NCBI RefSeq assembly: GCF_013375035.1 | Contig: NZ_CP056032.1 | Span: forward strand, 914,001 to 978,000 | DNA from: Spirosoma sp. KUDC1026 | Lineage (GTDB): Bacteria; Bacteroidota; Bacteroidia; Cytophagales; Spirosomataceae | Length of the DNA: 64,000 nt | Reading direction: 5' to 3' | Part shown: in pieces, positions 1 through 10,082 of the stretch | How the letters are laid out: each line of letters starts with the position of its first letter | How positions within the stretch are numbered: the stretch's first letter is position 1 | Position numbers and translations under genes: made by a program | The notes under the pieces: generated by a model | Databases searched by the model: none | Seen by the model: the letters and a program-made list of their open reading frames with translations, nothing else | What the model was told of the DNA's origin: nothing

Positions 1-38
1 GGGGGATTTGTTTCAGTAGTCATAATGGTTCAGCCGAG

Positions 39-1277
39 TTACGCGTCCAGCTCTCCCGCGATTACGTTCATGCTACTCATGATAACGATGGCGTCGGACA
101 GGGTCAGCCCCTTACACATTTCTGGATATGCTTGGTAGTAGATGAAGCAAGGACGACGGAAATGCAGCCGGTAAGGCGCACGACCACCATCACTGATCAG
201 GTAAAAGCCTAGTTCGCCGTTACCGCCTTCTACCGCGTGGTACACCTCGCCAACGGGAGCATCGATTTCGCCCATCACAATCTTGAAGTGATAGATCAAC
301 GCTTCCATGTTTTTATACACTTCCTGCTTGGGCGGCAGGTAATATTGTGGCGCATCGGCGTAATAGGAGCCTTCCGGCAGGTTATCCATAGCCTGCTGAA
401 TGATGCGCATGCTCTGCCACATTTCTTCGTTGCGAACCATGAACCGGTCGTACGTATCACCACTCTGCCCGACGGGAATGTCGAATTCGAAATCCTGATA
501 GGAGGAGTATGGATTCATAACCCGTACATCGTAGTCAACACCCGCTGCCCGTAGATTAGGACCGGTGAAGCCGTAGTTCAACGCACGTTCGGCCGAAATT
601 CCGCCAACGTTAACCACACGATCCATGAAAATCCGGTTGCGGTTGAACAGGTTCTCAAACTCGCGTAGCACCTTGGGGAAACGCGCCAGAAATTCTTTGA
701 TCTTACGAATAGCGGTAGGCGAAAGATCGCGTTCCATACCGCCAATACGTCCCATGTTGGTGGTCAGACGAGCACCGCACATTTCTTCGTATATCTCGTA
801 AATGAATTCGCGTTCCTGATAGATGTACAGGAAGCCAGTGAAGGCACCCGTATCCACGCCAAGAATACCGTTGCAGATGATGTGATCGGCAATACGAGCC
901 AACTCCATCATGATAACCCGGATGTACTGAGCCCGCTTGGGAATGTCGATGCCCAGCAGTTTCTCGACCGTCATATGCCAGCCCATGTTGTTGATGGGCG
1001 ACGAACAGTAGTTCATCCGGTCGGTGAGGGTCGTAATCTGGTAGAACGGCCGCCGTTCGGAAATTTTTTCAAACGCACGGTGGATATAGCCAATCGTCTG
1101 TTCACTCGAGACGATTTTCTCTCCATCCATTTGCAGGATGTTCTGAAAAATACCGTGTGTCGCCGGATGCGTAGGACCAAGGTTCAGGGTAGTCAGCTCA
1201 TTGACGTACTGTACCCCCGTATCATCGTTCCTGGCAGGAACGTTCTTATTTGCTATATCAAGTTCTTCAGAAACCAT
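39..1277 (-). CDS. nuoD: NADH-quinone oxidoreductase subunit D
   Basis: This is the 49-kDa-type subunit of respiratory complex I, in the peripheral arm next to the quinone site. The N-terminal LGPTHPATHG motif, the RIGGMERDLSP segment and the C-terminal GEIDAPVGEVYHAVEGG region are classic NuoD signatures. The frame stays open up to 1358, but the extra 27 residues are encoded by an intergenic fold-back repeat, so I place the start at the ATG at 1275-1277 (MVSEELD), giving 412 residues, the usual length. It is last of the four nuo genes visible here, after nuoC with a gap of about 100 bases. The rest of the nuo operon would lie beyond the left edge. The protein ends in GELDA rather than the common Asp-Arg end. 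NuoC and NuoD are separate, not fused. Confidence 0.96.
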   Translation of the reverse strand: MVSEELDIANKNVPARNDDTGVQYVNELTTLNLGPTHPATHGIFQNILQMDGEKIVSSEQTIGYIHRAFEKISERRPFYQITTLTDRMNYCSSPINNMGWHMTVEKLLGIDIPKRAQYIRVIMMELARIADHIICNGILGVDTGAFTGFLYIYQEREFIYEIYEEMCGARLTTNMGRIGGMERDLSPTAIRKIKEFLARFPKVLREFENLFNRNRIFMDRVVNVGGISAERALNYGFTGPNLRAAGVDYDVRVMNPYSSYQDFEFDIPVGQSGDTYDRFMVRNEEMWQSMRIIQQAMDNLPEGSYYADAPQYYLPPKQEVYKNMEALIYHFKIVMGEIDAPVGEVYHAVEGGNGELGFYLISDGGRAPYRLHFRRPCFIYYQAYPEMCKGLTLSDAIVIMSSMNVIAGELDA

Positions 1278-1377
1278 AATCAATTGGTGAATGAGCGAAT
1301 GACCGGGCCGCCGGTGCGGTGATTGAGTGACTGCGGATAAATTCGCTAATTCGCTCAATCACTCATTCGCTAATTTA
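1278..1377. repeat. Fold-back repeat in the nuoC-nuoD gap
   Basis: The gap is built of variants of the words GAATGAGCGAATGA and GATTGAGTGA, first in one orientation (1288-1331) and then in the other (1350-1375). The two halves can pair into an imperfect hairpin. Similar words fill the sdhC-sdhA gap at 61361-61430. The role is unknown; mRNA processing or differential stability within the operon is possible. Confidence 0.6.
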
Positions 1378-1878
1378 TCATCGTCCAAACAGGGCATCGA
1401 TTTTATCTTCCCGGGTTGCATCCTCCAACGGATACTGCTTCAGCATGGGGTGGTAATCCATCTCCTCCATATTGAGAATGCGACGTAGATCCGGATGACC
1501 ATCGAAAATAATACCGAAAAGATCAAAGGTTTCGCGTTCCATCCAATTCGCGCCTGCGTAAAGCGGGGTAATGGTCGGTACATGAACGTTGCCATCCGAC
1601 AGATAGACTTTAATACGAAGCCGGAAATTGTTGACCAGGCTGTGCAAATGGTAGACTACGCAGAATTCCTTGCCCGGCGTATCGGGATAATGAATTGCCG
1701 TAACGTCGGTCAGGAAAGTAATCTGCAGCGTTTTGTGCTCCCTCAGATACGTGATAAGCGGAACAAGCTGGTCGCGATCTGCCGTGAACGTCAGTAGATC
1801 GTATGGGTCGTCAAAATCACTAACCGATTGGCCGAACTGTTGAATAATTGTCTGCGCAACTTCTTCGTTGGTCAGCAT
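1378..1878 (-). CDS. nuoC: NADH-quinone oxidoreductase subunit C
   Basis: This is the 30-kDa-type subunit of complex I, which packs against NuoD in the peripheral arm. The 166 residues carry the family signature around NWMERETFDLFGI (second half) and the PDLRRILNMEEM segment. The length fits a stand-alone NuoC. The start ATG at 1876-1878 lies 48 bases after the nuoB stop. It is the third gene of nuoABCD and is followed by a repeat-filled gap before nuoD. No lesion is visible. Confidence 0.96.
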   Translation of the reverse strand: MLTNEEVAQTIIQQFGQSVSDFDDPYDLLTFTADRDQLVPLITYLREHKTLQITFLTDVTAIHYPDTPGKEFCVVYHLHSLVNNFRLRIKVYLSDGNVHVPTITPLYAGANWMERETFDLFGIIFDGHPDLRRILNMEEMDYHPMLKQYPLEDATREDKIDALFGR

Positions 1879-1926
1879 TGGGTAACTAGTGGATAAGTGA
1901 ACAGAAAAGACAAAGCGAGTCTATTC

Positions 1927-2472
1927 TTATTGAATGTTATACGAGTTCAGCAGCTTCTGGTATTCTTCGGTATTGCGCCGACGTAATGATTCGTTCTTGG
2001 CTAATTCCTGAATCTGCATAACGCCGTCCAGAATCTGCTCCGGACGGGGAGGACATCCCGGTACGTACACGTCAACCGGAATGATCCGATCAATTCCCTG
2101 CAGAACGCTGTACGTATCGAAAATACCACCGCTTGAGGCACAGGCGCCAATCGCCATCACCCAACGGGGTTCGGCCATCTGCAGGTACACCTGCTTAACG
2201 ACAGGGCCCATTTTCTTCGCAATGGTACCGGCTACCAAGAGCATATCGGCCTGACGTGGTGAAAAGCTGGGACGCTCGGAACCAAACCGGGCAAGATCAT
2301 AGGTCGAACTCATGGTCGACATAAATTCGATACCGCAGCAGGAGGTTGCAAAAGGAAGTGGCCAGAGCGAGTTCGCCCGCGCCAGACCAATCAGTTTATC
2401 GAAAGAAGTTGCCTGGAAACCTGCGCCGTTATAACTCTCAGGTCCCTCAACTAATTTAATATCAGATGCCAT
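1927..2472 (-). CDS. nuoB: NADH-quinone oxidoreductase subunit B
   Basis: This is the complex I subunit that holds the terminal [4Fe-4S] cluster N2, the electron donor to quinone. The four expected ligands are present: the Cys45-Cys46 pair (TSCCGIEF), Cys111 (GACASSGG) and Cys140 (PGCPPRPE). At 181 residues the length is normal. It lies between nuoA (55 bases upstream) and nuoC (48 bases downstream) and should be co-transcribed with them. The start ATG at 2470-2472 is the only good candidate. Confidence 0.97.
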   Translation of the reverse strand: MASDIKLVEGPESYNGAGFQATSFDKLIGLARANSLWPLPFATSCCGIEFMSTMSSTYDLARFGSERPSFSPRQADMLLVAGTIAKKMGPVVKQVYLQMAEPRWVMAIGACASSGGIFDTYSVLQGIDRIIPVDVYVPGCPPRPEQILDGVMQIQELAKNESLRRRNTEEYQKLLNSYNIQ

Positions 2473-2527
2473 AAATAATGATGATATTATCCAATAAAGT
2501 AACGGATAAACCTTCCTTATAATTCAG

Positions 2528-2899
2528 TTACTCCCATTTCAGGACCCCTTTTCGGATAACATAATAGAAGCCCGCCAAGAGAAGTCCCATGAACAAAATC
2601 ATTTCGATAAAACCCGTCATACCCAGTCCCTTAAAATTGACGGCCCAGGGATACAGGAAAATCACTTCTACATCGAACAGAACGAAAAGAATAGCAATCA
2701 GGAAGTACTTGATTGAGATTGGCGTTCGAGCATCACCCTGAACCGGAATGCCGCACTCGAATGGGTCGTCTTTCTTCTGACTGTTGCGTTTCGGACCAAT
2801 CATGTGGGTAACAATCATCGTCGTGACGATGAATCCCAGCGCTAAACCAAGTTGAATAAGAACCGGTAAGTAGTCAGCCGGTAAGTAAGTTGTATTCAT
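2528..2899 (-). CDS. nuoA: NADH-quinone oxidoreductase subunit A
   Basis: This is a small membrane subunit of complex I (123 residues) with three predicted transmembrane helices (roughly residues 10-32, 63-82 and 92-112). The loop motif DPFECGIPVQG and the acidic DVEVIFLYPW segment are diagnostic and contribute to the quinone-cavity region. It is the first gene of the operon: an excellent Bacteroidetes promoter lies about 80 bases upstream at 2982-3012, just past the terminator of the gene before it. Confidence 0.97.
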   Translation of the reverse strand: MNTTYLPADYLPVLIQLGLALGFIVTTMIVTHMIGPKRNSQKKDDPFECGIPVQGDARTPISIKYFLIAILFVLFDVEVIFLYPWAVNFKGLGMTGFIEMILFMGLLLAGFYYVIRKGVLKWE

Positions 2900-2981
2900 G
2901 CTAAACGAAGACCGAAAAAGGGCTAAATGCCATAAAAAAGGGCTATAACTGACTTTTTATAGGACTAATTTACGACTACCT

Positions 2982-3012
2982 CAAAGATACAATTAATGCA
3001 TTGTATCACAAT
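2982..3012 (-). promoter_or_regulatory. Promoter of nuoABCD
   Basis: Read on the minus strand, 2989-2982 is TATCTTTG, a perfect match to the Bacteroidetes -7 box TAnnTTTG. Exactly 19 bases upstream, 3012-3009 is ATTG, matching the TTG core of the -33 box. Transcription would start near 2975, giving a leader of about 75 bases before nuoA. The match is seen in the sequence; activity is inferred. Confidence 0.65.
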
Positions 3013-3044
3013 GTTGACTACTTTCTTTAGAATTGTACTAAATA

Positions 3045-3079
3045 GTAAGCCCCGTAATCAAACCGATTACGGGGCTTAC
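3045..3079 (-). terminator. Hairpin terminator after the first SASA esterase gene
   Basis: A perfect 15-bp stem (3045-3059 with 3065-3079, G+C-rich core CCCCG) with a five-base loop lies 17 bases after the stop at 3097. Only a weak T-run follows on the minus strand. It separates the esterase genes from the nuo promoter. Confidence 0.7.
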
Positions 3080-3096
3080 TCCGTGAATTATAACAG

Positions 3097-5241
3097 CTAT
3101 CGATTGATAATAAGACGCTTTGATAGATCGAAACTTGCCGACTGTACACGGATGATGTACACACCCTGAGAAAGGTTAGAAATGTCCAGCGCTTTTCGTT
3201 CGTTCAGGATCGGAACCTGGGTGGCAAAAACACGTGCACCGGACAGTGAGTAGATCGTTACGGCAGCATTCTCCAGGTTTTCGATGGTTTCAATCGTGAC
3301 GACGCCATCACTTGTCGGATTCGGATATATACTCAACCCACCATTGGAGCCATCGAACGTGAACGCTTTGGGGGCGCTGAAATCAGAATAACAGGTTAGA
3401 TTGTTATTGTTGAGACTGAACTCTGATTTAGTCCGGGCCGAATAGTTGGCTGTAACAACCACCTTCACTACGGCGCTGTTCTGCGGAATAATTTCATTGC
3501 CACGTCGCCAATCGTATAAATCTGTCTGACCACCTGTTGAGACTGGTAACACTGCCTGCAGCGTAAACGTACCAATCTGCTCGATAGATGGCGCCGGCAA
3601 CTTGCTGCGAACGGTCAGCGTAACGGGAGACGACTGGGCCGATCGACAGCCATATACGTTGATGGCCTGAGCCCTGTACTGACCGCTTTGGTTTATGCGT
3701 AAGGTGTTGCCAACGGCGCTCGTGCTCCAGAAAGCTGTACTAGTGCCCGTCGTCGTTGTCGCCAGAGTCAGTGCAGAGTCAGCGCATATCTGCTGCTGGG
3801 CGGCCGCCGGAGTAGCTGGCTGATTGGCCAGCGAAATCACTGGCGTTGCTGGCTGAATGGCGCCCTGCACATCAACAGTAGGAGACAGATACGTATTACC
3901 TGTTTCGTCCTTCAGCACAGCCCGGTATATTCCCGACTCACTTACGTTGATGCTTCGGCTGGTTTGTCCCGTGCGCCAGTTGTAGGAGCGGTATAAAGTT
4001 GGCAACGTTAACGTCAGATTATTGTTGCTGGTGGCACAGCTAACCGTTACGGTTGGGGGGGCCAAGGCTGGTAACGGCCGCGAACTCTGAAAAAAGACCG
4101 AACTCAGACTTTCGAACCAGGCCTGACCAAGCTGCCGGAGACCATCACCCCCAAAGTGAACTTCTCCCTCAAAACGTGGAATTTGGATATTGTCCGTGTA
4201 AGGACCAGCAAAAACGTTATTGTTATACGTATTGATCACATCATTCTGAGCCTGTATAATCTCCTGGCTTACCTTTCCCGAGTTGTAGGACGAACGAGCC
4301 AGTACCCAGGCGGGGTAACGCTTCGTATCGGCGCGGGTCTTATTGACCAGATACTGCATATCTTCGGCATAGGCCTGACGAGTGGAGTTAAGAGGTACAT
4401 TGTCATTTTCCCCCTGTTGCCACAAGACAGCCCGTAGTCCCTGCAGAGAACAATAGTAACGAAGAGCCGTGATCAGGTTGCCATAAGGCATACCGTCCGG
4501 AAAATTTTCGTAAGGCGTTCCTATCGCAAAAATATTCTTCGTGATTTTGCCTTCCGAACTTTCCCGCCAGTTTCTGATAACAGTCGCCTGCCAGGCAGTG
4601 TTGATAAACAGAACCGGAACGTTGTATTGCTTGGCAATCAGGTCGCCCAGAACGCCCCAGCACCAGGCGCTCTGGCCACGGGGGCCAATTAACGAACTAG
4701 CGCTTAGTTGCTGGAACATAGGTGATGGTGGGTCACCCAGTGAGTTGGCCGTAGTGTTATCAAACGTAACGCAGTTCACTCGATCGTCGGCAGCGGCCGG
4801 AGCACCGAAATTCTGAAAACCCTGCGCATTGGACTGACCGGTAATGATAAATACTTCACCGATTCCAATTTTACGCACTTCGCTGGTACCGAGTTCGACC
4901 CCGGCCGACAGGGCTCGTACTTCGAGCCGATACCAGCCACCCTGCGCGCGAAGCGACCCCTGGAAAACTCCTCCCTGCGGATTCCGCTGGATGGTTGTCC
5001 AGTTTGTGTTAATGCCCTGCCCGCTTACCTCTGCCTGAACCCGAGCCTGAACACTGTCGACAGCCTGATAATAATTGCCTGAAAGATAAATCGTGGCCGT
5101 GTTGTCATTCTCCCGCTGAAATACTGCCCGGCTCTCTGGATATGTAATCTTGATTGGCTGGGTCGATTGAGCTAATGTAGTACCGGCAAAACACGGTAAA
5201 CAGGCAATCAGAAACCTAAAAAATAAGTAACGATTGTTCAT
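3097..5241 (-). CDS. Secreted sialate-O-acetylesterase-like (SASA) protein with T9SS tail
   Basis: A 714-residue exported protein. Residues 1-24 are a signal peptide ending in TTLAQ. A beta-sandwich-like segment follows (about 27-125), then an SGNH/SASA esterase domain with the nucleophile motif GQSNAQ at 135-140 (Ser137) and a WQQGEND block. Next come Ig-like stretches with Cys pairs, and a C-terminal type IX sorting domain (SIYPNPTSDG to the end, about 80 residues) that would direct it across the outer membrane. SASA esterases remove acetyl groups from sugars such as sialic acid or xylan; the substrate here is unknown. It is a tandem paralogue of the larger gene upstream, 173 bases away, and ends at a strong hairpin. 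Confidence 0.85.
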   Translation of the reverse strand: MNNRYLFFRFLIACLPCFAGTTLAQSTQPIKITYPESRAVFQRENDNTATIYLSGNYYQAVDSVQARVQAEVSGQGINTNWTTIQRNPQGGVFQGSLRAQGGWYRLEVRALSAGVELGTSEVRKIGIGEVFIITGQSNAQGFQNFGAPAAADDRVNCVTFDNTTANSLGDPPSPMFQQLSASSLIGPRGQSAWCWGVLGDLIAKQYNVPVLFINTAWQATVIRNWRESSEGKITKNIFAIGTPYENFPDGMPYGNLITALRYYCSLQGLRAVLWQQGENDNVPLNSTRQAYAEDMQYLVNKTRADTKRYPAWVLARSSYNSGKVSQEIIQAQNDVINTYNNNVFAGPYTDNIQIPRFEGEVHFGGDGLRQLGQAWFESLSSVFFQSSRPLPALAPPTVTVSCATSNNNLTLTLPTLYRSYNWRTGQTSRSINVSESGIYRAVLKDETGNTYLSPTVDVQGAIQPATPVISLANQPATPAAAQQQICADSALTLATTTTGTSTAFWSTSAVGNTLRINQSGQYRAQAINVYGCRSAQSSPVTLTVRSKLPAPSIEQIGTFTLQAVLPVSTGGQTDLYDWRRGNEIIPQNSAVVKVVVTANYSARTKSEFSLNNNNLTCYSDFSAPKAFTFDGSNGGLSIYPNPTSDGVVTIETIENLENAAVTIYSLSGARVFATQVPILNERKALDISNLSQGVYIIRVQSASFDLSKRLIINR

Positions 5242-5414
5242 CCGTTAATCAGTAAAAATAAGATCACCCTAAGCATTGATTTCTTCCTCATCTGATACAG
5301 ATACGTAATCAGATTGAATTCTGGTTTGCCAGATATTCATGAGAAATGAACTATCTAGGTAAAATGCAAAATTAGGGCTAATTTCTTTGATTAAACGGTT
5401 GTTTGTTCAGAATA

Positions 5415-8381
5415 TTACAAACCGAGTAATATTCGCTTTGATACATCAAAATCAGCGGCTTGCACGCGGAGGATATACGTACCAACCGCTAAAGAAGTCA
5501 GATTGATCTGTTTGCGTTCAGAGAAAGCTGCTATCGGGAAAACGGCCAAGCGCTGCCCAGTCAGGCTATAAACGGTGATAACCCCGTTCGTTAGATTTTC
5601 CTGGGTTTCCAGATAGACGATTTTGTCCGGATTAGGATTAGGGTAAATGCTAAGTCCCTGATTAGTTGGGTCGACAGTAAACGTTAGCGGAGCCGACGCC
5701 AGGGAAAAACAGGTCAGCGTTTCCGAATAAACTGTAGACGCTTTAGCAGTATACTGTCCTGATTGACTGGCCTTAATAAACGCTGTCTGAACGGCCAGCG
5801 AGTCATTATCCCGGCGCCAACGGAACGCCGTGCCATTGGTAGAGCTAATGGCCTGCAGCGTATAAACACTGGCAATGGTTATAGTAGGCGCCGGGGGTAA
5901 TGGGCGTGTTTCCAGCGTTCGTGAACCCGACTGTGCGGAAATACATCCATTTACGTCCCGGACTTTGGCCGAATACGTTCCTGCCCGATTAACTACGATG
6001 CTCATAGTTGAGTCTCCGGTACTCCAGAAAACAGTGTAAGGCCCTTCAACCCGCAATGTTGTCCGGTCATCCTCACAGATGGCCGATCCCCGGTTGGAGA
6101 GGATTGTCGGCGTAGCAGGCAGGGCATTAACGGTTACAACAATCGTGCTTGAGTTGGGCGATAAGCAGCCGTTCTGATCCTGAGAGCGGGCGGTGTAGTT
6201 GCCTGATGCCGTTGCGCTGATTGTCGTGCTGGTTTGTCCGCTGGACCAGACAATGGCGTTGTTGCCACTAATCCCCCGCAGCGTAACCTGGTTTCCGGCG
6301 CAGAAGGTTGTTGTACCTAAGGCTGTAATAGTTGGCGATGCAGGTAGTGGATTTACTACGGTTGTGATTGCATCGGATAAGACCGATGTACAACCGAAGC
6401 GGTTTGTGGTGCGAACGGCAAAGGTACCAACCTGGTTAGTCGTCAGGCTGCGAGTCGTCTGGCCGGTAGTCCACTGATAAACTGAATCAAGGGGAGCGGT
6501 TAGAGTTACGCTCTGATCGGCGCAGAAAGTTGCCGGTCCACTGGTAGCAATAACAGGCTTGGCCGGCACCGGATTAGCGGTCACTACGATCGTGTTAGAC
6601 CGGGCCGATGTACAGCCATTCTGGTCGGTTACCGTTGCAAAATAGTTGCCAGAAGAACCAACCGCTACAGTTTTACCCTGTTGACCATCGCTCCAATTGT
6701 ATTGCACGTTGTCATTCGTGACGCGTAAGACCGTATTGTCGCCTTGGCAGAACGTAGTTGGTTTGTCGTTTGCGATGCTGGGCGTTGCCGGTAATGGGTT
6801 GACTGTTACATTAATCACGTTTGACGTAAACGTACAACCGCTTACATCCTGATAACGGACAAAGTAAGCACCCGCAGATGCTGTTGTGAAAACGCGGCTG
6901 GAGCCTACCGTCGTGTTATTCTGCTGGTTAAGCCAGGTAACGTTGTCATAATTGGCTGTCAGCGACAAGTTACTACCGATACATACCGATGGGGGGCGGT
7001 TGTTAACAACCGACGCTACGGGCAAATCGGCAATTCGTGCCTGACCTGTAAAGAATGTGTTGCCCCGTGCATCTTTAACTTTTGCCTGGTAGGCACCCGA
7101 ACTTTTGGTAATTGTATTACCTGTTTCGCCGGTATTCCATACGATGGACGCATACGTACCGTTCACCGAAATGTTTACCCGGTTGTCACTCGCGCAGGCT
7201 ACCGATAGGGCAGGAGCAGCTGCCGGACCAACGGGCGTTGAGCGCTGAAAAAAGGAATCGTTCAGGCTGGCATTCCAGGCAGCAGCAACTTCAACCAGGC
7301 CTGCGTTGTCGAAGTGCAGCCCTTCCGGATCTTCCAGAGGAGGGCGCTTGCGGGGAATCTGAATCTTGTCGGTTTCGGGACCAGGAAACGTATTGGCGGT
7401 ACTACTGATTACCAGATTCTGGGCCGCAATGATGTTCGCGTCGGTCAATCCGATGAAATCTCCGTACGAAGCGCGGGCTACTACCCACGACATGTTGTTG
7501 TTGTAGTCGGTGCGACTCTGGGCAATAACCGCCTGTACAGAGTTGACGTACTGTTGTGTAGGAATATTAAGCAGATTGTCGGCTTCGCCCTGTTCCCACA
7601 AGATAGCCCGCAAGCCAAGTGTATTAGCATAAAACTGCAGCGCTACTTTCAGGTTGGCATACGGCTGCCGGGGGAAATAAGGATCACCGAAAATGTAACC
7701 GTAAGCAATGCCACCCTCGGGGGCGCTATCACTCCAGTTCTGGGATGAGGTGCCTGAAAAGGCACTGTTGAAGAACATTACCGGTACATTCAGCCGCTTT
7801 GCCAGCAGATCGCCCAACTGCCCCCAGCACCAGCTTCCTACACCACGGGGGGCAATCGTAAAGCCTGAGGTATTGTCTAGTTTGCTGAAAACAGGCGTCG
7901 GTGGGTCATTTGGATAGGCATTGTCCGGATAACGGTAATTGACACAGTTGACCATGTCATTACCAGGGTTAGGCGCGTCCTGATGAACACCCTGCGCGTT
8001 GGATTGACCGGCAACGATGAAGACTTCGCCCACCCCAACCCGTTCTATTGATGTAGCACCGACCTGTTGGTCGTTGTTCATACCCCGAACTTCCAGATTG
8101 TACCAACCGCCCTGCCCGGTAAAATCACCAGCAAAAACCCCTCCTGTGGGGTTATTCTGAATGGTGCGCCAGTCCGTGGAGGTACCTACGCCATCACGGG
8201 CTACCAATCGAGCCTCGACCCGATTGATGGCGGATGTGTAGTAACCCGAAATTCGGAACGTAGCCTGATTGGCGTTGTTACGTTGGAAGACGGCCCGGCT
8301 GGTAGGAAATGAAACTTGAACCTGAGCTAAAACGAAAGAGGGTAACAGGAATAAAATGACCGCTACGGACAGGTATTTCAT
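5415..8381 (-). CDS. Large SASA esterase-like protein with Ig-like repeats and T9SS tail
   Basis: The likely start is the ATG at 8379-8381, where a clean signal peptide begins (MKYLSVAVILFLLPSFVLAQ). The frame is open to 8462, but that extension overlaps obg. The protein is 988 residues: signal peptide, beta-sandwich, SASA/SGNH domain with GQSNAQG and a WEQGEAD block, then about five repeats of roughly 80 residues, and a T9SS sorting domain (SIYPNPNPDK onward). The repeats each carry a Cys near the start, a W/Y-x-x-G core and a DxNGC end, with NPLPATP-type linkers. It is a close relative of the 714-residue neighbour but has several more repeats, which suggests duplication followed by repeat gain or loss. 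Secreted; the substrate is unknown. Confidence 0.83.
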   Translation of the reverse strand: MKYLSVAVILFLLPSFVLAQVQVSFPTSRAVFQRNNANQATFRISGYYTSAINRVEARLVARDGVGTSTDWRTIQNNPTGGVFAGDFTGQGGWYNLEVRGMNNDQQVGATSIERVGVGEVFIVAGQSNAQGVHQDAPNPGNDMVNCVNYRYPDNAYPNDPPTPVFSKLDNTSGFTIAPRGVGSWCWGQLGDLLAKRLNVPVMFFNSAFSGTSSQNWSDSAPEGGIAYGYIFGDPYFPRQPYANLKVALQFYANTLGLRAILWEQGEADNLLNIPTQQYVNSVQAVIAQSRTDYNNNMSWVVARASYGDFIGLTDANIIAAQNLVISSTANTFPGPETDKIQIPRKRPPLEDPEGLHFDNAGLVEVAAAWNASLNDSFFQRSTPVGPAAAPALSVACASDNRVNISVNGTYASIVWNTGETGNTITKSSGAYQAKVKDARGNTFFTGQARIADLPVASVVNNRPPSVCIGSNLSLTANYDNVTWLNQQNNTTVGSSRVFTTASAGAYFVRYQDVSGCTFTSNVINVTVNPLPATPSIANDKPTTFCQGDNTVLRVTNDNVQYNWSDGQQGKTVAVGSSGNYFATVTDQNGCTSARSNTIVVTANPVPAKPVIATSGPATFCADQSVTLTAPLDSVYQWTTGQTTRSLTTNQVGTFAVRTTNRFGCTSVLSDAITTVVNPLPASPTITALGTTTFCAGNQVTLRGISGNNAIVWSSGQTSTTISATASGNYTARSQDQNGCLSPNSSTIVVTVNALPATPTILSNRGSAICEDDRTTLRVEGPYTVFWSTGDSTMSIVVNRAGTYSAKVRDVNGCISAQSGSRTLETRPLPPAPTITIASVYTLQAISSTNGTAFRWRRDNDSLAVQTAFIKASQSGQYTAKASTVYSETLTCFSLASAPLTFTVDPTNQGLSIYPNPNPDKIVYLETQENLTNGVITVYSLTGQRLAVFPIAAFSERKQINLTSLAVGTYILRVQAADFDVSKRILLGL

Positions 8382-8442
8382 AAGAGTCAACAGCTCAGCC
8401 GGCCGGTTAAGGTTACCGTCGGATGAAAAGAAATAAGAGTTG

Positions 8443-9453
8443 TTAGTTCTCGGCAGGTTCAACAGTAGTCAAATGCTGCCATAATATATCTTTCAAATTA
8501 TCTAATCCAATCTGACTTACCGCCGAAATAAGAGCTACCGGAACTTTTTGGGGTAAATTCTTTTTCAACGCATCAAGCGTTTCGGTATCAACAGTATCGA
8601 TTTTCGTAATAGCCAGAATCCGGGTTTTGTCCATTAGCTCCGGATTATACTCCCGCAACTCGTTAAGCAACGTGTTATATTCCTGACGAATGTCTTCTGT
8701 ATTGGCGGGCACCATGAACAGCAGAATCGAGTTACGCTCAATATGCCGCAGGAACCGAAGGCCGAGCCCTTTCCCCTGCGAAGCACCTTCGATAATACCA
8801 GGAATATCGGCCATGACGAATGATTTATACCCTCTATATGCTACGACCCCTAAATTGGGCACAAGGGTTGTAAAGGGGTAGTCAGCAATTTCGGGTCGTG
8901 CTGCTGACATCACCGATAAAAGGGTTGATTTACCTGCATTCGGGAAACCAACAAGCCCTACATCTGCTAGCAATTTTAGCTCCAGAACGACCCATTCTTC
9001 CCGTCCGCCCTCGCCCGGCTGCGCATAATCGGGCGCTTGTTGCGTCGCGGATTTAAAATGATCATTCCCGAGCCCGCCCCGACCGCCCGGTAATAATATT
9101 ATTTCCTGGCCGTCTTCGGTAATCTCCGCAAGCTTGTCCGTAGAATCCGGATCACGGGCTATTGTTCCCAGCGGCACTTCCAGAATGATGTCCTCACCCT
9201 GGGCGCCGGTCCGGCGCCCACCTTCACCAGCTACGCCGTTACCCGCTTTTACGTGTTTTCTGTATTTTAGATGAAGTAACGTCCAGAGTTGTGCGTTACC
9301 TCGCAGAATAATATGGCCTCCTCGTCCTCCGTCGCCACCATCAGGTCCACCCTTCGGCACGTGTTTTTCCCGGCGAAAATGAACAGAGCCAGCTCCACCA
9401 GCACCCGAACGGCAGTTAATTTTTACGTAATCGATGAAGTTAGATGAAGCCAT
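8443..9453 (-). CDS. obg: Obg-family GTPase (CgtA)
   Basis: This is an essential ribosome-assembly and stress GTPase of the cytoplasm. The N-terminal glycine-rich Obg fold (residues 1-160, many GGxGG turns) is followed by the G domain: P-loop GFPNAGKST near 168, G3 DIPGIIEGA, and G4 TKID. At 336 residues it has no extra C-terminal OCT domain, as is usual in Bacteroidota. It lies 41 bases downstream of adk on the same strand and is probably co-transcribed with it. Confidence 0.96.
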   Translation of the reverse strand: MASSNFIDYVKINCRSGAGGAGSVHFRREKHVPKGGPDGGDGGRGGHIILRGNAQLWTLLHLKYRKHVKAGNGVAGEGGRRTGAQGEDIILEVPLGTIARDPDSTDKLAEITEDGQEIILLPGGRGGLGNDHFKSATQQAPDYAQPGEGGREEWVVLELKLLADVGLVGFPNAGKSTLLSVMSAARPEIADYPFTTLVPNLGVVAYRGYKSFVMADIPGIIEGASQGKGLGLRFLRHIERNSILLFMVPANTEDIRQEYNTLLNELREYNPELMDKTRILAITKIDTVDTETLDALKKNLPQKVPVALISAVSQIGLDNLKDILWQHLTTVEPAEN

Positions 9454-9494
9454 ATTTGTTTTTACTACGCCTGACAGAGTTGTCTGCGTTGCAT

Positions 9495-10082
9495 TTACTG
9501 TGTTTTTACGGATACCTGCTCAATTTTCTGGCAGATAGCTGTAAAGATTGATTCAATTTCTCCTATACCATCAACAGCAAGGTATTTGCCCTGTTTCTCG
9601 TAGAAATCAGCAACGGGCATTGTTTCGCTGTTATATACCCGAACACGACGACGGGCCGTTTCTTCATCGCGGTCGTCAGGTCGTCCCGACGTTTCTCCGC
9701 GTTTCAGCAACCGCCGAATAAGTTCTTCATCTTCTACCACCAGCGAAATCATCGTTGTGATTTCAGTATTGTATTGCGTTAATAAATCGTCCAGAGCTAC
9801 TGCCTGATTGACCGTGCGGGGAAAGCCATCGAAAATGAAACCCGCGGCTTCCTGATTTTCCCGCAGTTTATATTCGATCATACCAATCACTACTTCGTCG
9901 GGAACCAGCAACCCCTGATCCATCAACTGTTTGGCTCGCAAGCCCAGTTCTGTACCCGCTGCAATCTGAGACCTTAATAAGTCGCCTGTAGAAAGATGAA
10001 CCAGGTTATATTTCTTAATTAGCTTCTCGCTCTGAGTACCTTTACCAGCACCAGGAGGGCCAAACAAAACTAGGTTAAGCAT
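9495..10082 (-). CDS. adk: Adenylate kinase
   Basis: It converts ATP + AMP to 2 ADP in the cytoplasm. The P-loop [10 protein letters not shown] (residues 8-17), the FDGFPRT motif and the [13 protein letters not shown] segment are typical. At 195 residues it is a short-form enzyme: the LID is small and lacks the four-Cys zinc site of long-form bacterial enzymes. A possible -7 promoter box (TAAATTTG, minus strand 10130-10123) precedes it, but I see no good -33 box. obg follows in the same direction. Confidence 0.96.
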   Translation of the reverse strand: MLNLVLFGPPGAGKGTQSEKLIKKYNLVHLSTGDLLRSQIAAGTELGLRAKQLMDQGLLVPDEVVIGMIEYKLRENQEAAGFIFDGFPRTVNQAVALDDLLTQYNTEITTMISLVVEDEELIRRLLKRGETSGRPDDRDEETARRRVRVYNSETMPVADFYEKQGKYLAVDGIGEIESIFTAICQKIEQVSVKTQ

